From Dendronalium phyllosphericum CENA369 (GTDB lineage: Bacteria > Cyanobacteriota > Cyanobacteriia > Cyanobacteriales > Nostocaceae): a stretch of 44,582 bases of DNA. The stretch spans positions 1 through 44,582 of the forward strand of contig NZ_JAECZA010000026.1 in NCBI RefSeq assembly GCF_016056275.1, in the 5' to 3' direction. This document shows, piece by piece, positions 18,680 through 27,591 of this stretch (positions are counted from its first letter, which is position 1; the number at the start of each line of letters is the position of its first letter). Position numbers and translations under genes: made by a program. Below the pieces are notes generated by a model that did not search any database, had not been told where the DNA came from, and saw only the letters and a program-made list of their open reading frames with translations.

Positions 18680-19573
18680 CTAAATGATATTAGACAACCT
18701 GCGAATATGTACTTGTTGGATAAAAGCTTTTACCCATTGCAGATATTCCATATTAGCAACCACAGCTACATTGTTATGTTCTGCACCTGGAACTAAAATT
18801 AGTGTTTTAGGTTCAGGTGCAACAGCATACAATTTTTGGCTCATGAAAGATGGCACGGTAGAATCGACAGTACCGTGAATGAATAAAACTGGTATTTTCA
18901 ATTGTGATAATTTTTTAATGGATGCAAATCGCTGTGTCAAAATCAAATCGACGGGAAATACTCGAAATAAGTTCCGATAAGCTATTAACTCTTGGATGCA
19001 AGTAAAAGAACTTTCCACAATCAATCCCGCAGCTTCAGGGACTTTGACTGCTAAATCTATAGCTATTGCGCCTCCGAGAGAATGTCCATAAAGAAAAATT
19101 TGGCTGGGTGAAATCTGTCGCTGTTGTACTAAATAATTCCAAGCTGTCGCTGCATCTTGATAAACGCGCTTTTCATTAGGAAATACGCCCTCACTGCGAC
19201 CATAACCCCGATAATCAATCAGCAAGACCGAAAATCCTAGTTGATAAAACCGATTGGCATGAGATATATTTGCGCCAATATTAATCCCATTCCCGTGCAG
19301 ATACAACAATACCCTGGTATTAGGTTGGTTAGACTTTATCCACCAACCATGAATATGTTCTACTTTACCCGATCGAGTTAGCACGGGTAAGTAAACATCC
19401 TCATATGAGAGATTGAAAAACTCTGGTGTCTTTTCAATAACATGGGAGGGAAAGAAGATATAGTGTGGTTGCCGAACAAAAAGAAATAGACAAATCGCTA
19501 CATAAGCGATCGCTGCAACAATTCCTAACAGAAGTAGCAGTTGTAACCCTAGTTGCAGTTTGTTTAATATCAT
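18680..19573 (-). CDS. Membrane-anchored alpha/beta hydrolase
   Basis: In this 297-residue protein, an N-terminal hydrophobic helix at about 8-33 anchors a single alpha/beta-hydrolase domain. The nucleophile elbow is GHSLGG with Ser165, and the oxyanion-loop motif is YLHGNG (91-96). The acid is Asp237 in HGTVDSTVP and the general base is His266 in GAEHN, so the catalytic triad appears intact. The pattern resembles the ABHD13/Bem46-type hydrolases, whose substrates are esters or thioesters. No specific substrate can be assigned. The ATG start is followed at once by the anchor helix. It sits between two RodZ-type genes and is transcribed in the same direction as the one downstream, with about a 100-bp gap. 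Confidence 0.85.
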   Translation of the reverse strand: MILNKLQLGLQLLLLLGIVAAIAYVAICLFLFVRQPHYIFFPSHVIEKTPEFFNLSYEDVYLPVLTRSGKVEHIHGWWIKSNQPNTRVLLYLHGNGINIGANISHANRFYQLGFSVLLIDYRGYGRSEGVFPNEKRVYQDAATAWNYLVQQRQISPSQIFLYGHSLGGAIAIDLAVKVPEAAGLIVESSFTCIQELIAYRNLFRVFPVDLILTQRFASIKKLSQLKIPVLFIHGTVDSTVPSFMSQKLYAVAPEPKTLILVPGAEHNNVAVVANMEYLQWVKAFIQQVHIRRLSNII

Positions 19574-19757
19574 GCAAAAGATTTTATACTTTTATAAGTA
19601 CTAATAAATATGGTAATTATCTACTAACCACCAGAGGTTAGTGATTTCAACTTAAAATTCAACAGAACAAAAAAATTTAATATTGTAAAAATATTTACCT
19701 TATTTAAGCGATTTTACAGTGAAGAAGTAAACATTAGTCAAGACTTAGGAGAAGGCC

Positions 19758-20600
19758 GTGAAGCTCTTAGATTTAGGTGAAGCTCAAGTCGAGCAGCTAA
19801 AGCAAATAAGTAAATATTTACTGCAAGTAAGACAAGAAAGATCCATCCGTATAGAAGAAGTAGCTGCTAAAACACATATTCGACTAGCTTTTTTGAAAGC
19901 TTTAGAAGCAGGAAAATTTGAAGAATTACCAGAGCCTGTGTACGTTCAAGGATTCATCCGTCGCTACGGAGATGCTGTAGGACTAGATGGTAGTGCTTTA
20001 GCGAACAGCTTTACAATAAATATCATTCCTTCAGAAGCCAAAAACAATAACACTACCAACAATGATAGTCAAAATTTAGACAGTAGACGAAATATACACA
20101 TACCTCTTTTCGTACCCTACATTTTATTATTAGCGATCGCTTCTATCGGACTTATCTATGTACTCAATCCTAAACTGATATTAGAAACCTTTGCCAAACA
20201 ACAAAATCTAATATCTACCTCAAAACAAAAAACAGCGCCATCGCCTCAAGTTGAATCTCTAAGACAGCAACCAAGTTCAGTACCCACTGCACCTTCATTG
20301 GCTGTAGCACCTTCTGAAAGCACGGCAAAGAATGTGGCAGTCACTTTAGAACTTCAAGATAAATCGTGGTTAAGAGTGAAAGTAGACGGCAAAATAGAAT
20401 TCGTAGGTGAGTTAAAAAAAGGAGAACGGAGAACTTGGACAGCAGAAAAACAGTTATCTGTCCGTTCTGGTAATGCGGGTGCGATTTTAGTTACCGTTAA
20501 CAATCGACCAGCAACACCTCTAGGAAATAAAGGTGCTATTAAGGAAGTTACATTCACACCAGAAGTTAATAGTCAGGAGTCAGGAGTCAGGAGTCAGTAG
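19758..20600 (+). CDS. RodZ-family helix-turn-helix protein with C-terminal DUF4115 domain
   Basis: The 280-residue product has the standard RodZ architecture: a Cro-type HTH at about 12-85 (LLQVRQERSIRIEEVAAKTH, then GFIRRYGDAVGLDG), a single transmembrane helix at about 116-135, a Gln/Pro/Ser-rich linker, and a beta-rich DUF4115-like domain at about 190-262 (WLRVKVDGK, GNAGAILVTVNN). RodZ binds MreB and helps organise elongation-type peptidoglycan synthesis. The start is GTG at 19758 with TAGGAGAAGG just upstream. The last residues (NSQESGVRSQ) are encoded by a 7-bp STRR, so the natural C-terminus has been extended or replaced by repeat sequence. Confidence 0.85.
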   Translation: MKLLDLGEAQVEQLKQISKYLLQVRQERSIRIEEVAAKTHIRLAFLKALEAGKFEELPEPVYVQGFIRRYGDAVGLDGSALANSFTINIIPSEAKNNNTTNNDSQNLDSRRNIHIPLFVPYILLLAIASIGLIYVLNPKLILETFAKQQNLISTSKQKTAPSPQVESLRQQPSSVPTAPSLAVAPSESTAKNVAVTLELQDKSWLRVKVDGKIEFVGELKKGERRTWTAEKQLSVRSGNAGAILVTVNNRPATPLGNKGAIKEVTFTPEVNSQESGVRSQ

Positions 20601-20607
20601 TCAGTAG
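20571..20607. repeat. STRR, GTCAGGA/GTCAGTA type, overlapping the rodZ 3' end
   Basis: Five 7-bp units run from inside the rodZ-family coding region across its stop codon. Confidence 0.8.
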
Positions 20608-20677
20608 CTTCTGGACAACTAACTACTGTACAGACGCGTAGACGCTTGTAAGAGTATAATCGCGTCTTTACTCCTAA

Positions 20678-20714
20678 CTCAGCACTCAGCACTCAGCACT
20701 CAGCACTCAGCACT
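20678..20714. repeat. STRR, CAGCACT type, abutting the gatA stop
   Basis: Five 7-bp units of CAGCACT end next to the gatA stop codon. Further copies of the same heptamer family lie at 32243-32272, 42308-42343 and 44462-44485. Confidence 0.85.
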
Positions 20715-20715
20715 C

Positions 20716-22176
20716 TCAAGAGAGTTGTGGCTGACGCTGATGCCAAGTAGTTGATTGCTCATAAGCATAAGCTACCTGAAGTAGTTGGTCTTCTCGTAGT
20801 TCTTTACCAATGAGTTGTAATCCAATCGGTAGACCATTGTTGTCAAAACCACAAGGAATACTTATACCCGGTAAACCAGCAAGATTCACAGGGATCGTCA
20901 TCAAGTCAAGTAAATACATACTTAAGGGGTCAGTATTTTTTTCCCCGATTTTAAAAGCTGTTGTTGGAACGGTCGGACAGGCTAAAACATCAACTTTCTT
21001 AAAGGCTTTTTCAAAGTCTTGTTTGATGCAGGTACGAACTTTTTGCGCTTTTAAATAATAGGCATCATAATAGCCAGCAGAAAGAGCATAGGTTCCGATC
21101 ATAATCCGACGTTTGACTTCTGCGCCAAAACCACTGGCACGGGTACGATTGTACATTGCCAGTAGATTGTCAGCACCTGGAGCGCGATAACCATACTTAA
21201 CACCATCGTAACGAGCTAAGTTGGCTGATGCTTCTGATGGAGCAATAATGTAATAGCTAGGTACGCCATAGCGAAAGTTGGGACAGGAAATTATATGAAT
21301 TTCGGCTCCTAAACTTTGCAGTCGATCTACGGCTTTGGTGACAGCTTCTTCTACAACTGAGTCTAAACCTTCGCCAAAAGTTTCCTTGATGATGCCAATT
21401 CGCAACTTTCCTCTAGCTTTAAAATCTGGTTTTAAGCTGGCGGCGTAGTCGGGGATTTCAACTTTTAAACTAGTGGAGTCTTTGGGATCGTAACCTGCGA
21501 TCGCACTCAACAATATTGCGACATCTTCTACTGTGCGTCCAAATGGCCCAATTTGATCCAAAGACGAAGCAAAAGCCACTAACCCGTACCGAGAAACTAA
21601 TCCGTAAGTAGGTTTTATTCCCACAACACCGCAGAAAGATGCAGGTTGTCGAATTGAACCGCCAGTGTCCGAACCAAGTGAAACCACGCATTCTTCTGCC
21701 GCCACTGCCGCTGCGGAACCCCCAGAAGAACCACCCGGAACCCGTGATAAATCCCAAGGATTTGCCGTAATCTCGTAAGCAGAGGTTTCCGTGGAACCCC
21801 CCATAGCAAACTCATCTAAATTGGTTTTACCCACCATTACTGCCCCTGCATCAGCCAGTTTTTGTGTCACTGTTGATTCATAAGGCGGCACAAAATTTTC
21901 TAATATTCTAGAGGCGCAGGTGGTAGGAATCCCTTTGGTACACATATTGTCTTTAATTCCAATGGGAATACCTGCTAGCAATCCAATTTCTTCTTTGGCG
22001 GCGATTTTAGCATCCACAGCACTAGCCTGTTCTAACGCCTGTTGTGCCGTTATATGTAAAAAACTGTGCAACTTCGGCTCTAGCGCTTGAATGCGGTCTA
22101 AAGCTTCTTGGGTAATTTCAACGGCAGAACGTTCTTTTTTAATTAGCTGTTCGTGCAACTCGCGGATGGATGCCAT
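20716..22176 (-). CDS. gatA: Aspartyl/glutamyl-tRNA(Asn/Gln) amidotransferase subunit A
   Basis: GatA is the glutaminase subunit of the GatCAB complex, which converts misacylated Glu-tRNA(Gln) or Asp-tRNA(Asn) to the correct amidated forms in organisms lacking the direct synthetase. The 486 residues are full length. The amidase-signature Ser-cisSer-Lys triad is visible as Lys75 (GIPIGIKDN), Ser150 ([16 protein letters not shown]) and Ser174 ([16 protein letters not shown]). The start is clear: AGGGAG lies 6 bp before the ATG. The gene stands alone here; gatB and gatC are not in the window, which is usual in cyanobacteria. The stop is followed directly by a CAGCACT-type STRR. Confidence 0.97.
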   Translation of the reverse strand: MASIRELHEQLIKKERSAVEITQEALDRIQALEPKLHSFLHITAQQALEQASAVDAKIAAKEEIGLLAGIPIGIKDNMCTKGIPTTCASRILENFVPPYESTVTQKLADAGAVMVGKTNLDEFAMGGSTETSAYEITANPWDLSRVPGGSSGGSAAAVAAEECVVSLGSDTGGSIRQPASFCGVVGIKPTYGLVSRYGLVAFASSLDQIGPFGRTVEDVAILLSAIAGYDPKDSTSLKVEIPDYAASLKPDFKARGKLRIGIIKETFGEGLDSVVEEAVTKAVDRLQSLGAEIHIISCPNFRYGVPSYYIIAPSEASANLARYDGVKYGYRAPGADNLLAMYNRTRASGFGAEVKRRIMIGTYALSAGYYDAYYLKAQKVRTCIKQDFEKAFKKVDVLACPTVPTTAFKIGEKNTDPLSMYLLDLMTIPVNLAGLPGISIPCGFDNNGLPIGLQLIGKELREDQLLQVAYAYEQSTTWHQRQPQLS

Positions 22177-22403
22177 GATTGCTCCCTTTATGACTCAAGT
22201 CATTGATTTTAGTACATATTTATGGGGACTGGGTACTGGGTATCGGGTATTGGGGATTGGGTATTAGTTATTCTCCTTTATCCTCCTCATCCTCCTCATC
22301 TCCCTTTTTCAAGATAAATTTTGTAGTATTAGCATGGACTAAAATTTCATGCTGGTAATTTATAAATTAATTTTACAAATTTTATTTAAGGGGGTTGGGA
22401 AAT

Positions 22404-22511
22404 ATGGTTAAAATAATTGCTCGCAGATATGTAGGCAAAGAAAATGTCTATGACATTGGGGTTGAGCGCGACCATAATTTTGCGATTAAAAATGGTTTGG
22501 TAGCTTCTAAT
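22404..22511 (+). other. DnaE split intein, C-terminal fragment (36 codons)
   Basis: The segment encodes NVYDIGVERDHNF and the closing VASN before Cys. This matches the C-inteins of the Npu/Ssp DnaE family in length (36) and motif: block F with penultimate His-like context, and terminal Asn for succinimide formation. The +1 residue is Cys, followed by Phe-Asn as in the well-studied DnaE inteins. It shows Leu-Val at the positions where the Nostoc punctiforme version has Phe-Ile (KNGLVASN versus KNGFIASN). Confidence 0.95.
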
Positions 22512-23753
22512 TGTTTCAATAAATCCCATTCAACCGCCTATGGATATGTTACTTATCAAACTGCATATTTAAAAGCTAATTATCCATTAGAATATATGGC
22601 GGCACTGTTAACGGCTAACAGTGGCGATACAGATAAAGTGCAGAAATACATTAATAACTGCACGAGTATGGGTATTCAAATAGATCCACCAGATATTAAT
22701 CGCTCTGGTCTGGATTTTACACCTGTGGCAGGTAAGATTTTGTTTGGATTTTCCGCAGTGCGGAATGTGGGGCAGAATGCGATCGCCTGTATTTTGTCAG
22801 CCAGAAATGAAGGAGGAGAATTTTCATCTCTGGCCAATTTCTGCGATCGTGTCGATCTGCGTGCTGTTAACCGCCGTACTTTAGAGTCGCTAATTTATTG
22901 TGGGGCTTTTGACAAACTCGAACCTAATCGCCATCAGTTAATCAAAGACCTCGAACTCGTGTATGAATGGGCGCAGTCCCGTGCAAAAGATAGAGCTAGC
23001 GGTCAGGGAAATCTTTTTGATTTATTGGGCGGCTTTTCTACTGTTAATAATACAACAAAAAATAATCGCTTTGATAGCGCTCCCAAAGCTAGTCCTATCG
23101 AAGATTTTCCTCCTCAGAAAAAGTTGCAGATGGAAAAAGAGTTATTGGGATTTTATGTATCAGACCATCCGCTGAAATCTTTAAGACAAACAGTATCACT
23201 TTTAACTCCGATTAATCTTTCGCAACTTGGCGAACAAAGAGAAGATACCAAACTTTGTGCAGTTGTCATGCTCAATAATGTGAAAAAAGTGATGACCAAA
23301 AAAGGCGATCCGATGGCTATTTTGCAAATAGAAGATTTAACTTCGCAATCGGAAGCAGTTGTCTTTCCTAAAACTTACGAACGCATCAGTTCTCTTCTCG
23401 TAGTCGATACAAGGTTAATTATCTGGGGTAAAGTAGACCGCCGAGATGAACAAACTCAATTAATAGTTGAAGATGCTGAACCAGTAGAAACAGTACAAAT
23501 GGTGATGGTGGAACTTAATCCCCAACAAGCAGCTAACATTGAAGAACTGCATCGCTTGAAAACTGTTTTGCAAGAACACTCAGGAGATAAAGAAAAAGCT
23601 AAAATGCCAGTGATCGGAATTGTCCAAGCTGAAAATTCCCGTAAACTAGTTCGCTTAGGTTGGCAATTCTGCGTGCAAGATTCTCGAATAATAGTTCAAG
23701 CTTTAAAAAACGCTAGCTTTACTGCTCATTCAAAACCTTTACTTGAAAAATGA
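22404..23753 (+). CDS. dnaE: DNA polymerase III alpha subunit, C-terminal half, behind a split-intein C-fragment
   Basis: The product has 449 residues from the ATG at 22404 (a TTG nine bases earlier is less likely). Residues 1-36 are the C-terminal part of the naturally split cyanobacterial DnaE intein, ending VASN; the C-extein begins with Cys37-Phe-Asn. The remaining 413 residues are the C-terminal third of DnaE: the end of the polymerase core (KSHSTAYGYVTYQTAYLKAN), helix-hairpin-helix region (GQNAIACILSARN, YCGAFDKLEPNRHQL), and OB-fold domain (TKLCAVVMLNNVKKVMTKKG). The N-terminal half with the catalytic aspartates and the N-intein must be encoded elsewhere. The two precursors join by protein trans-splicing to form the replicative polymerase. 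This genome arrangement is established for many cyanobacteria. Confidence 0.96.
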   Translation: MVKIIARRYVGKENVYDIGVERDHNFAIKNGLVASNCFNKSHSTAYGYVTYQTAYLKANYPLEYMAALLTANSGDTDKVQKYINNCTSMGIQIDPPDINRSGLDFTPVAGKILFGFSAVRNVGQNAIACILSARNEGGEFSSLANFCDRVDLRAVNRRTLESLIYCGAFDKLEPNRHQLIKDLELVYEWAQSRAKDRASGQGNLFDLLGGFSTVNNTTKNNRFDSAPKASPIEDFPPQKKLQMEKELLGFYVSDHPLKSLRQTVSLLTPINLSQLGEQREDTKLCAVVMLNNVKKVMTKKGDPMAILQIEDLTSQSEAVVFPKTYERISSLLVVDTRLIIWGKVDRRDEQTQLIVEDAEPVETVQMVMVELNPQQAANIEELHRLKTVLQEHSGDKEKAKMPVIGIVQAENSRKLVRLGWQFCVQDSRIIVQALKNASFTAHSKPLLEK

Positions 23754-23775
23754 AGCAATTTTAGATATTAGTTAC

Positions 23776-23930
23776 TATAGGACTCATATTTAATTTTTGA
23801 AATACACGTAGTGGCGTGGCAAGGCTAACGCACCGCCCAAAGGTTTCGGTGCGGTGCGTTACGCTACGCTACGCGATAACACACCCTACAGATACTTAGA
23901 TTTTTTCATAAATCAAATCGGATTCCTATA
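23776..23930. mobile_element. MITE-like element with ~28-bp imperfect inverted termini
   Basis: The left end begins TATAGGACTCATATTT and the reverse complement of the right end begins TATAGGAATCCGATTT. The two ends match at about 23 of 28 positions. The interior has an 11-bp perfect hairpin (TAACGCACCGC at 23826-23836, complement at 23851-23861) and the TACGCTACGC run common in Nostocales intergenic repeats. A solitary end of the same family lies at 28282-28307. No coding capacity. Confidence 0.65.
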
Positions 23931-24393
23931 TTAGAAGATAAAACATCAAATATTGATTAAATCAAAGTTCCAAAATCTAACTTAAATTATTATTTTCTAA
24001 TAGTAACAAAACAGGCTTACTAAGAAATAAGGAACTTCCAAATAAAAAATATTTAAATAACTGATGGAATAACCCTCTTTACTCGTTATTTCTTAGATAT
24101 ACCTGAAGCAGAAGCTACTAAGTAGGGTGAACTAATAGACACTTTTTTTAGCTTCTTAAAGGGTAGCAATTGATGTCGCTGATTGAAAAACTAAAAACTA
24201 CGCATTTTTACTTAATATAATTTTTAAACTTGATAGAAAATTTGCGATTTAAATAGCAGTATATTCTCGTGTCAATATGATATTTTCATGCTTTTTTCAT
24301 TACTTATGCGGATGATGATTTCATTAATTAAATGGTATCTTTTTATGCTAAGGGGGGATACATGTAACAGTCAGGGTAAGGAGCTAAAACTTC
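23931..24393. other. AT-rich intergenic region
   Basis: No gene is seen in about 460 bp. It is AT-rich without notable repeats. AAGGAG occurs about 10 bp before the ATG of the next gene, so the start at 24394 is supported. Confidence 0.5.
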
Positions 24394-24939
24394 ATGATTG
24401 CAAACGATTTATATCAATTTGTTTCTTATTGTAAAAAAATTCAACCACAAACTCAGCAAGATATTAAACAATTTTTTGAGGGGGTTATTGTCTTCCCTTA
24501 TGATAATGAATTACTATTACAAGCTTATTTATTTTTAAATATTAAATCTTTATTTCCTTCCTGCCGTGAGTTGTTATTATTTGAAAAATCTCCAATTGCA
24601 GATTATACAGATTTAGGAAAATGCGATTTTGTCTACCTGACATTTCAAGGTAATCTATTTTTAATTGAAACTAAATTTATTGATACAGAAGCAAAAGGAG
24701 CAACGGAAAGGAAAAGAAGAAACAAGCATAGGAATAAAGTATTTGAACAAGTTATTACTTTAAAAAGTAGATTTAGTGAATATTGGGATCTTAGGATTGA
24801 ACAATTAGAATGTGGTGTTTTTACAACCGATCCAGAAGTTGACTGGCGAGGTAATGGTGTTAATGTTGTAACAAAGTCAATATCTATAGAACATCTAGAA
24901 AGATGGCGTAGAAATTATAAAAATAACAACTATGTTTAA
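24394..24939 (+). CDS. Hypothetical protein with PD-(D/E)xK nuclease-like motif
   Basis: I do not recognise this 181-residue protein as a named family. It contains a motif typical of the PD-(D/E)xK nuclease core: Asp78 in KCDFVYL, a short hairpin, then Glu92-Thr-Lys94 in LFLIETKF, with a following helix that carries Gln119 (KVFEQVITL). The region after the motif is very basic (ERKRRNKHRNK), consistent with nucleic-acid binding. The size suits a stand-alone nuclease or nuclease-like protein, or a shrunken restriction-type protein. It is very AT-rich compared with neighbours, stands alone in an AT-rich stretch and is followed by a terminator-like hairpin, all of which would fit horizontal acquisition. 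AAGGAG supports the ATG. Confidence 0.5.
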   Translation: MIANDLYQFVSYCKKIQPQTQQDIKQFFEGVIVFPYDNELLLQAYLFLNIKSLFPSCRELLLFEKSPIADYTDLGKCDFVYLTFQGNLFLIETKFIDTEAKGATERKRRNKHRNKVFEQVITLKSRFSEYWDLRIEQLECGVFTTDPEVDWRGNGVNVVTKSISIEHLERWRRNYKNNNYV

Positions 24940-25017
24940 AGTTTAATAATACAGTTTAAAATATTATATTAAGGTTATTATTCACTTTCATTATAGTAAT
25001 TTTAAATAAAAAATAAG

Positions 25018-25047
25018 ATTCCCAATTTCCTCAAAGAAGTTGGGAAT
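25018..25047 (+). terminator. Probable terminator after the PD-(D/E)xK-like gene
   Basis: The hairpin arms ATTCCCAA (25018-25025) and TTGGGAAT (25040-25047) can be extended inward by TTC/GAA pairing. They are followed by TTAAGCTTTTG. The T-tract is interrupted, so termination efficiency is uncertain. Confidence 0.5.
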
Positions 25048-25205
25048 TTAAGCTTTTGTGAAACACTGTATAAGATAAGAATAGCTAGTTGCTTTTTTAA
25101 AGTGCAATAAGTGGTGTTAAAGAGTAATTAATTCAATTAAAAAACTTTGTAAATCTCAAGCAGAGCTAGGTTTTTGAGTTACAGGCTTATGCTATTTTGG
25201 TACAT

Positions 25206-25748
25206 ATGTACTATTTTGCTGCTAAAATGCTTTACAAACTCAGTAGCTTTGCAAGAGAAACTATGAGAGAAATCGATCGCAGTTACAAACATCACATTTC
25301 GCTTCCGTTTTCCCTGTCACAACCTACAACCGTGACTAATGCAATAGTGCCACTGCAACCACAACAAGAAAACATCGTTGGTGATTGGGAGCGTTTAGTC
25401 GCGCAAGCACAACGTATTAATCAGATGGCAGCGGAGTTAGAAGCTACGATATTGGAGTTGAAAGCAATAGCCAGTAAGCTCAACAGTCAAAGAAGCTGTC
25501 TGCAAGGGAATGGTAAAGCATACAAAAGCATTTGTAAGTATTTGACAGTGAGCGTTCCTTGGGTGAGACAAAAACCAGATGAGTCTTTTGTCTTGACGAC
25601 ACGGAAAGTCGATTTATTTCGAGCAGAAAGAGAAGCTGCACTATTAGCACAGAAACTTCGCCAACAAACTAAAACAAAAAGATTGGCTTCGCAGCGACAT
25701 AGAAAAAACAAGAATACGGTTGATACTGACACAACTGGCTTTTTCTAA
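25206..25748 (+). CDS. Hypothetical protein with central coiled coil
   Basis: The product is 180 residues if started at the ATG at 25206; a TTG nine bases earlier and internal ATGs (for example 25263, preceded by AAGAGA) are alternatives. A helical, probably coiled-coil segment lies at about 58-95 (RLVAQAQRINQMAAELEATI and on). A short region around PWVRQKPDESFVLTTRKVDL follows, then a basic helix and a Lys/Arg/Asn-rich tail. There is no membrane segment. I do not recognise a family. The basic C-terminus might bind nucleic acid, but that is speculation. No partner gene is obvious. Confidence 0.5.
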   Translation: MYYFAAKMLYKLSSFARETMREIDRSYKHHISLPFSLSQPTTVTNAIVPLQPQQENIVGDWERLVAQAQRINQMAAELEATILELKAIASKLNSQRSCLQGNGKAYKSICKYLTVSVPWVRQKPDESFVLTTRKVDLFRAEREAALLAQKLRQQTKTKRLASQRHRKNKNTVDTDTTGFF

Positions 25749-25956
25749 AGGACGCTAATCAACAAATCTTAAAATTATCAAAATTCAACGACAGCCCACG
25801 TTATAAGCTGTAACAGTTATGCTGAGAAGTGGAAGCTGGTACTTCTTTTTGAAAGTTACCAGATGCCACACGCCTGATAATTTGCAACAACTCTCTCAAG
25901 TTGATTATGAGTGGGAAAAGTTGCTTTCGGAAGCAAAAAGGCGCAACTGTCCTATG

Positions 25957-25988
25957 TGTTGCACTCTTCAAAAAACGAGAGTGCAACA
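25957..25988. repeat. 11-bp inverted repeat upstream of the DUF6464 gene
   Basis: The perfect arms TGTTGCACTCT (25957-25967) and AGAGTGCAACA (25978-25988) flank a 10-nt loop, about 40 bp before the chosen GTG start. It may be a leader hairpin or the terminator remnant of the upstream gene. Its presence argues against the longer open frame that starts at 25911 being coding throughout. Confidence 0.55.
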
Positions 25989-26027
25989 TTAGACAAGAGC
26001 AATCAGCGTATAAAAGAGGTAAAAAAG

Positions 26028-26351
26028 GTGTTCAAGCCACTTTTGGTAATTGCCATTGGTTTTTTACCGTTCCTGTTTTCGCTGTGGACGATCCGTAAAA
26101 CTCACTTGCGGACACGTTTGCGGATGAGGCAAGCAGCCATGAATTTATCAGGGGTAAGGGTACAGCAAATTCGACCTATTGAAGGCGATCGCTATTATTT
26201 AGAAGGGGTAGGCTATCTAATTGGCGATATTAGTTGTAAATTTAATGCCCAATCTGGTTATATCCGCTGTGCTGTCAACCCCAGCGGCCCTTGTCAGGGT
26301 TGCCGTCACTACGAATCAAAAAAATTAGTTAGTAAAGAATATAAGGCTTAA
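26028..26351 (+). CDS. DUF6464-family small membrane protein
   Basis: The product is 107 residues from GTG at 26028, chosen because AGAGG lies 9 bp upstream and a hairpin precedes it; the frame stays open to a GTG at 25911. It has one N-terminal hydrophobic segment at about 4-20 (LLVIAIGFLPFLFSLW), a basic juxtamembrane stretch (RTRLRMRQ), then the conserved block GDRYYLEGVGYLIGDISCKF, SGYIRCAVNP and CQGCRHYE. The four cysteines in that block (one in DISCKF, one in IRCAV, two in CQGC) suggest a metal site or disulfides. DUF6464 is a cyanobacterial family without an assigned function; the name is from motif memory. Confidence 0.65.
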   Translation: MFKPLLVIAIGFLPFLFSLWTIRKTHLRTRLRMRQAAMNLSGVRVQQIRPIEGDRYYLEGVGYLIGDISCKFNAQSGYIRCAVNPSGPCQGCRHYESKKLVSKEYKA

Positions 26352-26384
26352 AAATTCTTAATCCCTGAATATTAAAGTTTTAGG

Positions 26385-26552
26385 ACTTACGCAAAAATTG
26401 CCGAAAAGCTAAATTTATCGAACTGCCCTTCAGGTGACGCTCCTTCTCCCAAGGGTAGACGCTACGCGAACGTCACTTTGCCACCCTTCGCACGCGCCAA
26501 GACAGCAAGTGACTCACCAAGAACGCTAAGAATTCTTAGATTGTGCGTAAGT
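26385..26552. mobile_element. MITE-like element with ACTTACGCA termini
   Basis: This 168-bp noncoding element starts ACTTACGCA (26385-26393) and ends with its exact complement TGCGTAAGT (26544-26552). TTTTA occurs just outside the left end (26378-26382) and overlaps the right end (26552-26556), a possible target duplication. The interior is rich in CTCCTTCTCCCAAGGGTAGACGC-type dispersed sequence (given in part), commonly seen between Nostocales genes. Confidence 0.6.
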
Positions 26553-26599
26553 TTTATGTATATAGCGATATTTATTAACAAAAGTAAGGAGTTAGAAAA

Positions 26600-27469
26600 A
26601 TGACAATGACCTCGATTCAGGGCAACTTTAGAATCATCAAAGCTGCTCCTGATGGCGATTCTATTCGCTTCTATCCTAACAACCCTCAGCTATGGGAGAA
26701 ATTATTACCAACACGAGTTGTTACTAACCGTGCAGGAGGCGCACAGTTACGCTTAGATAGTATTGATGCTTTAGAAACTCACTTCAATCCCAGGGGAGAT
26801 AGTATAGGGGTGCAACACCAACCACTGGAATTGGCTCATAGTGCTGCTAGTGAGTTGCTAAAATTTTTAGGATTTAAAAAAATTACTCGTAATGCCAATG
26901 AAGTCGTGACTGCGGCGGAACCAGAAGCAATACCTGGTTTCATCCTCACAAAATTTGCAGATACTTATGGCAGGAGTGTAGCTTTTGCCTTTAAAGGCAA
27001 TTCAGATGTAGAGGATGGCAGCAGTATTTATTTGGATAAATCTTTACTAAAAAAGAGCGCGAACTACCATCTCTTAGCTAAAGGCTTAGTTTATCCTACC
27101 TTTTATTCCAAGTTATATCCCGACATCCGTAAAGAATTAATTCTTGTTACTGAAAAAGTCCGCAAGGAAAAAAAAGGTTTGTGGGCATTAGATAAAACTA
27201 ATGATGGTTTTGTCTTGGAAGATTTAGAAACCATTACTGATAACGTTGTTATCCTGCCTAAACTATTTCGCCGACTTCTCGGTTATTTAGCGATTAATGA
27301 TGGCAGCATATCTATAGAAAAGTTTGTTGAGTACCTTAAATCTCTGGGCGATCGCTTAATCATTCTTCCAGAAGGTCATGTTACAGGATTTGATTTTGTA
27401 GTTAAAGTCGAGGGGCAGAATATCAAACTAACTTCTCAGCCGGAAGATTTGGTTTTTCTGGAAAAATAA
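26600..27469 (+). CDS. Thermonuclease-family (SNase-like) nuclease
   Basis: This 289-residue protein has a staphylococcal-nuclease-like domain in roughly residues 8-200. The calcium-site segment is DGDSIRF (18-24), the catalytic segment RLDSIDALE (51-59) keeps Arg51 and Glu59 at the eight-residue spacing of SNase Arg35 and Glu43, and TYGRSVAF places Arg125 where SNase has Arg87. All key residues therefore look intact. The closing helix reads VRKEKKGLWAL. A C-terminal extension of about 80 residues (from GFVLEDLETI) has no family I recognise. There is no signal peptide, so it is probably intracellular, acting on DNA or RNA. The start is strong: AAGGAG 8 bp before the ATG. It stands alone behind a MITE. 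Confidence 0.8.
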   Translation: MTMTSIQGNFRIIKAAPDGDSIRFYPNNPQLWEKLLPTRVVTNRAGGAQLRLDSIDALETHFNPRGDSIGVQHQPLELAHSAASELLKFLGFKKITRNANEVVTAAEPEAIPGFILTKFADTYGRSVAFAFKGNSDVEDGSSIYLDKSLLKKSANYHLLAKGLVYPTFYSKLYPDIRKELILVTEKVRKEKKGLWALDKTNDGFVLEDLETITDNVVILPKLFRRLLGYLAINDGSISIEKFVEYLKSLGDRLIILPEGHVTGFDFVVKVEGQNIKLTSQPEDLVFLEK

Positions 27470-27591
27470 TTCAGCGAAACAGTCTCGAATAATGAATGTT
27501 GAGTCGGGAGTTCTGGGCAATTAGCCTTGACTCTGACTCAGGACTCTTAAGTACGCCGCAAGTTTATTTGATGTTTTAAAAGTTGCATTAG

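Noticed and set aside
21470-21815. Minus-strand frames overlapping gatA in other phases
   Set aside because: Low-complexity Gly/Trp/Phe-rich translations that only reflect gatA codon bias.
25911-26027. N-terminal extension of the DUF6464 gene from GTG 25911
   Set aside because: It crosses a perfect hairpin, has no family similarity, and the GTG at 26028 has a good ribosome binding site.
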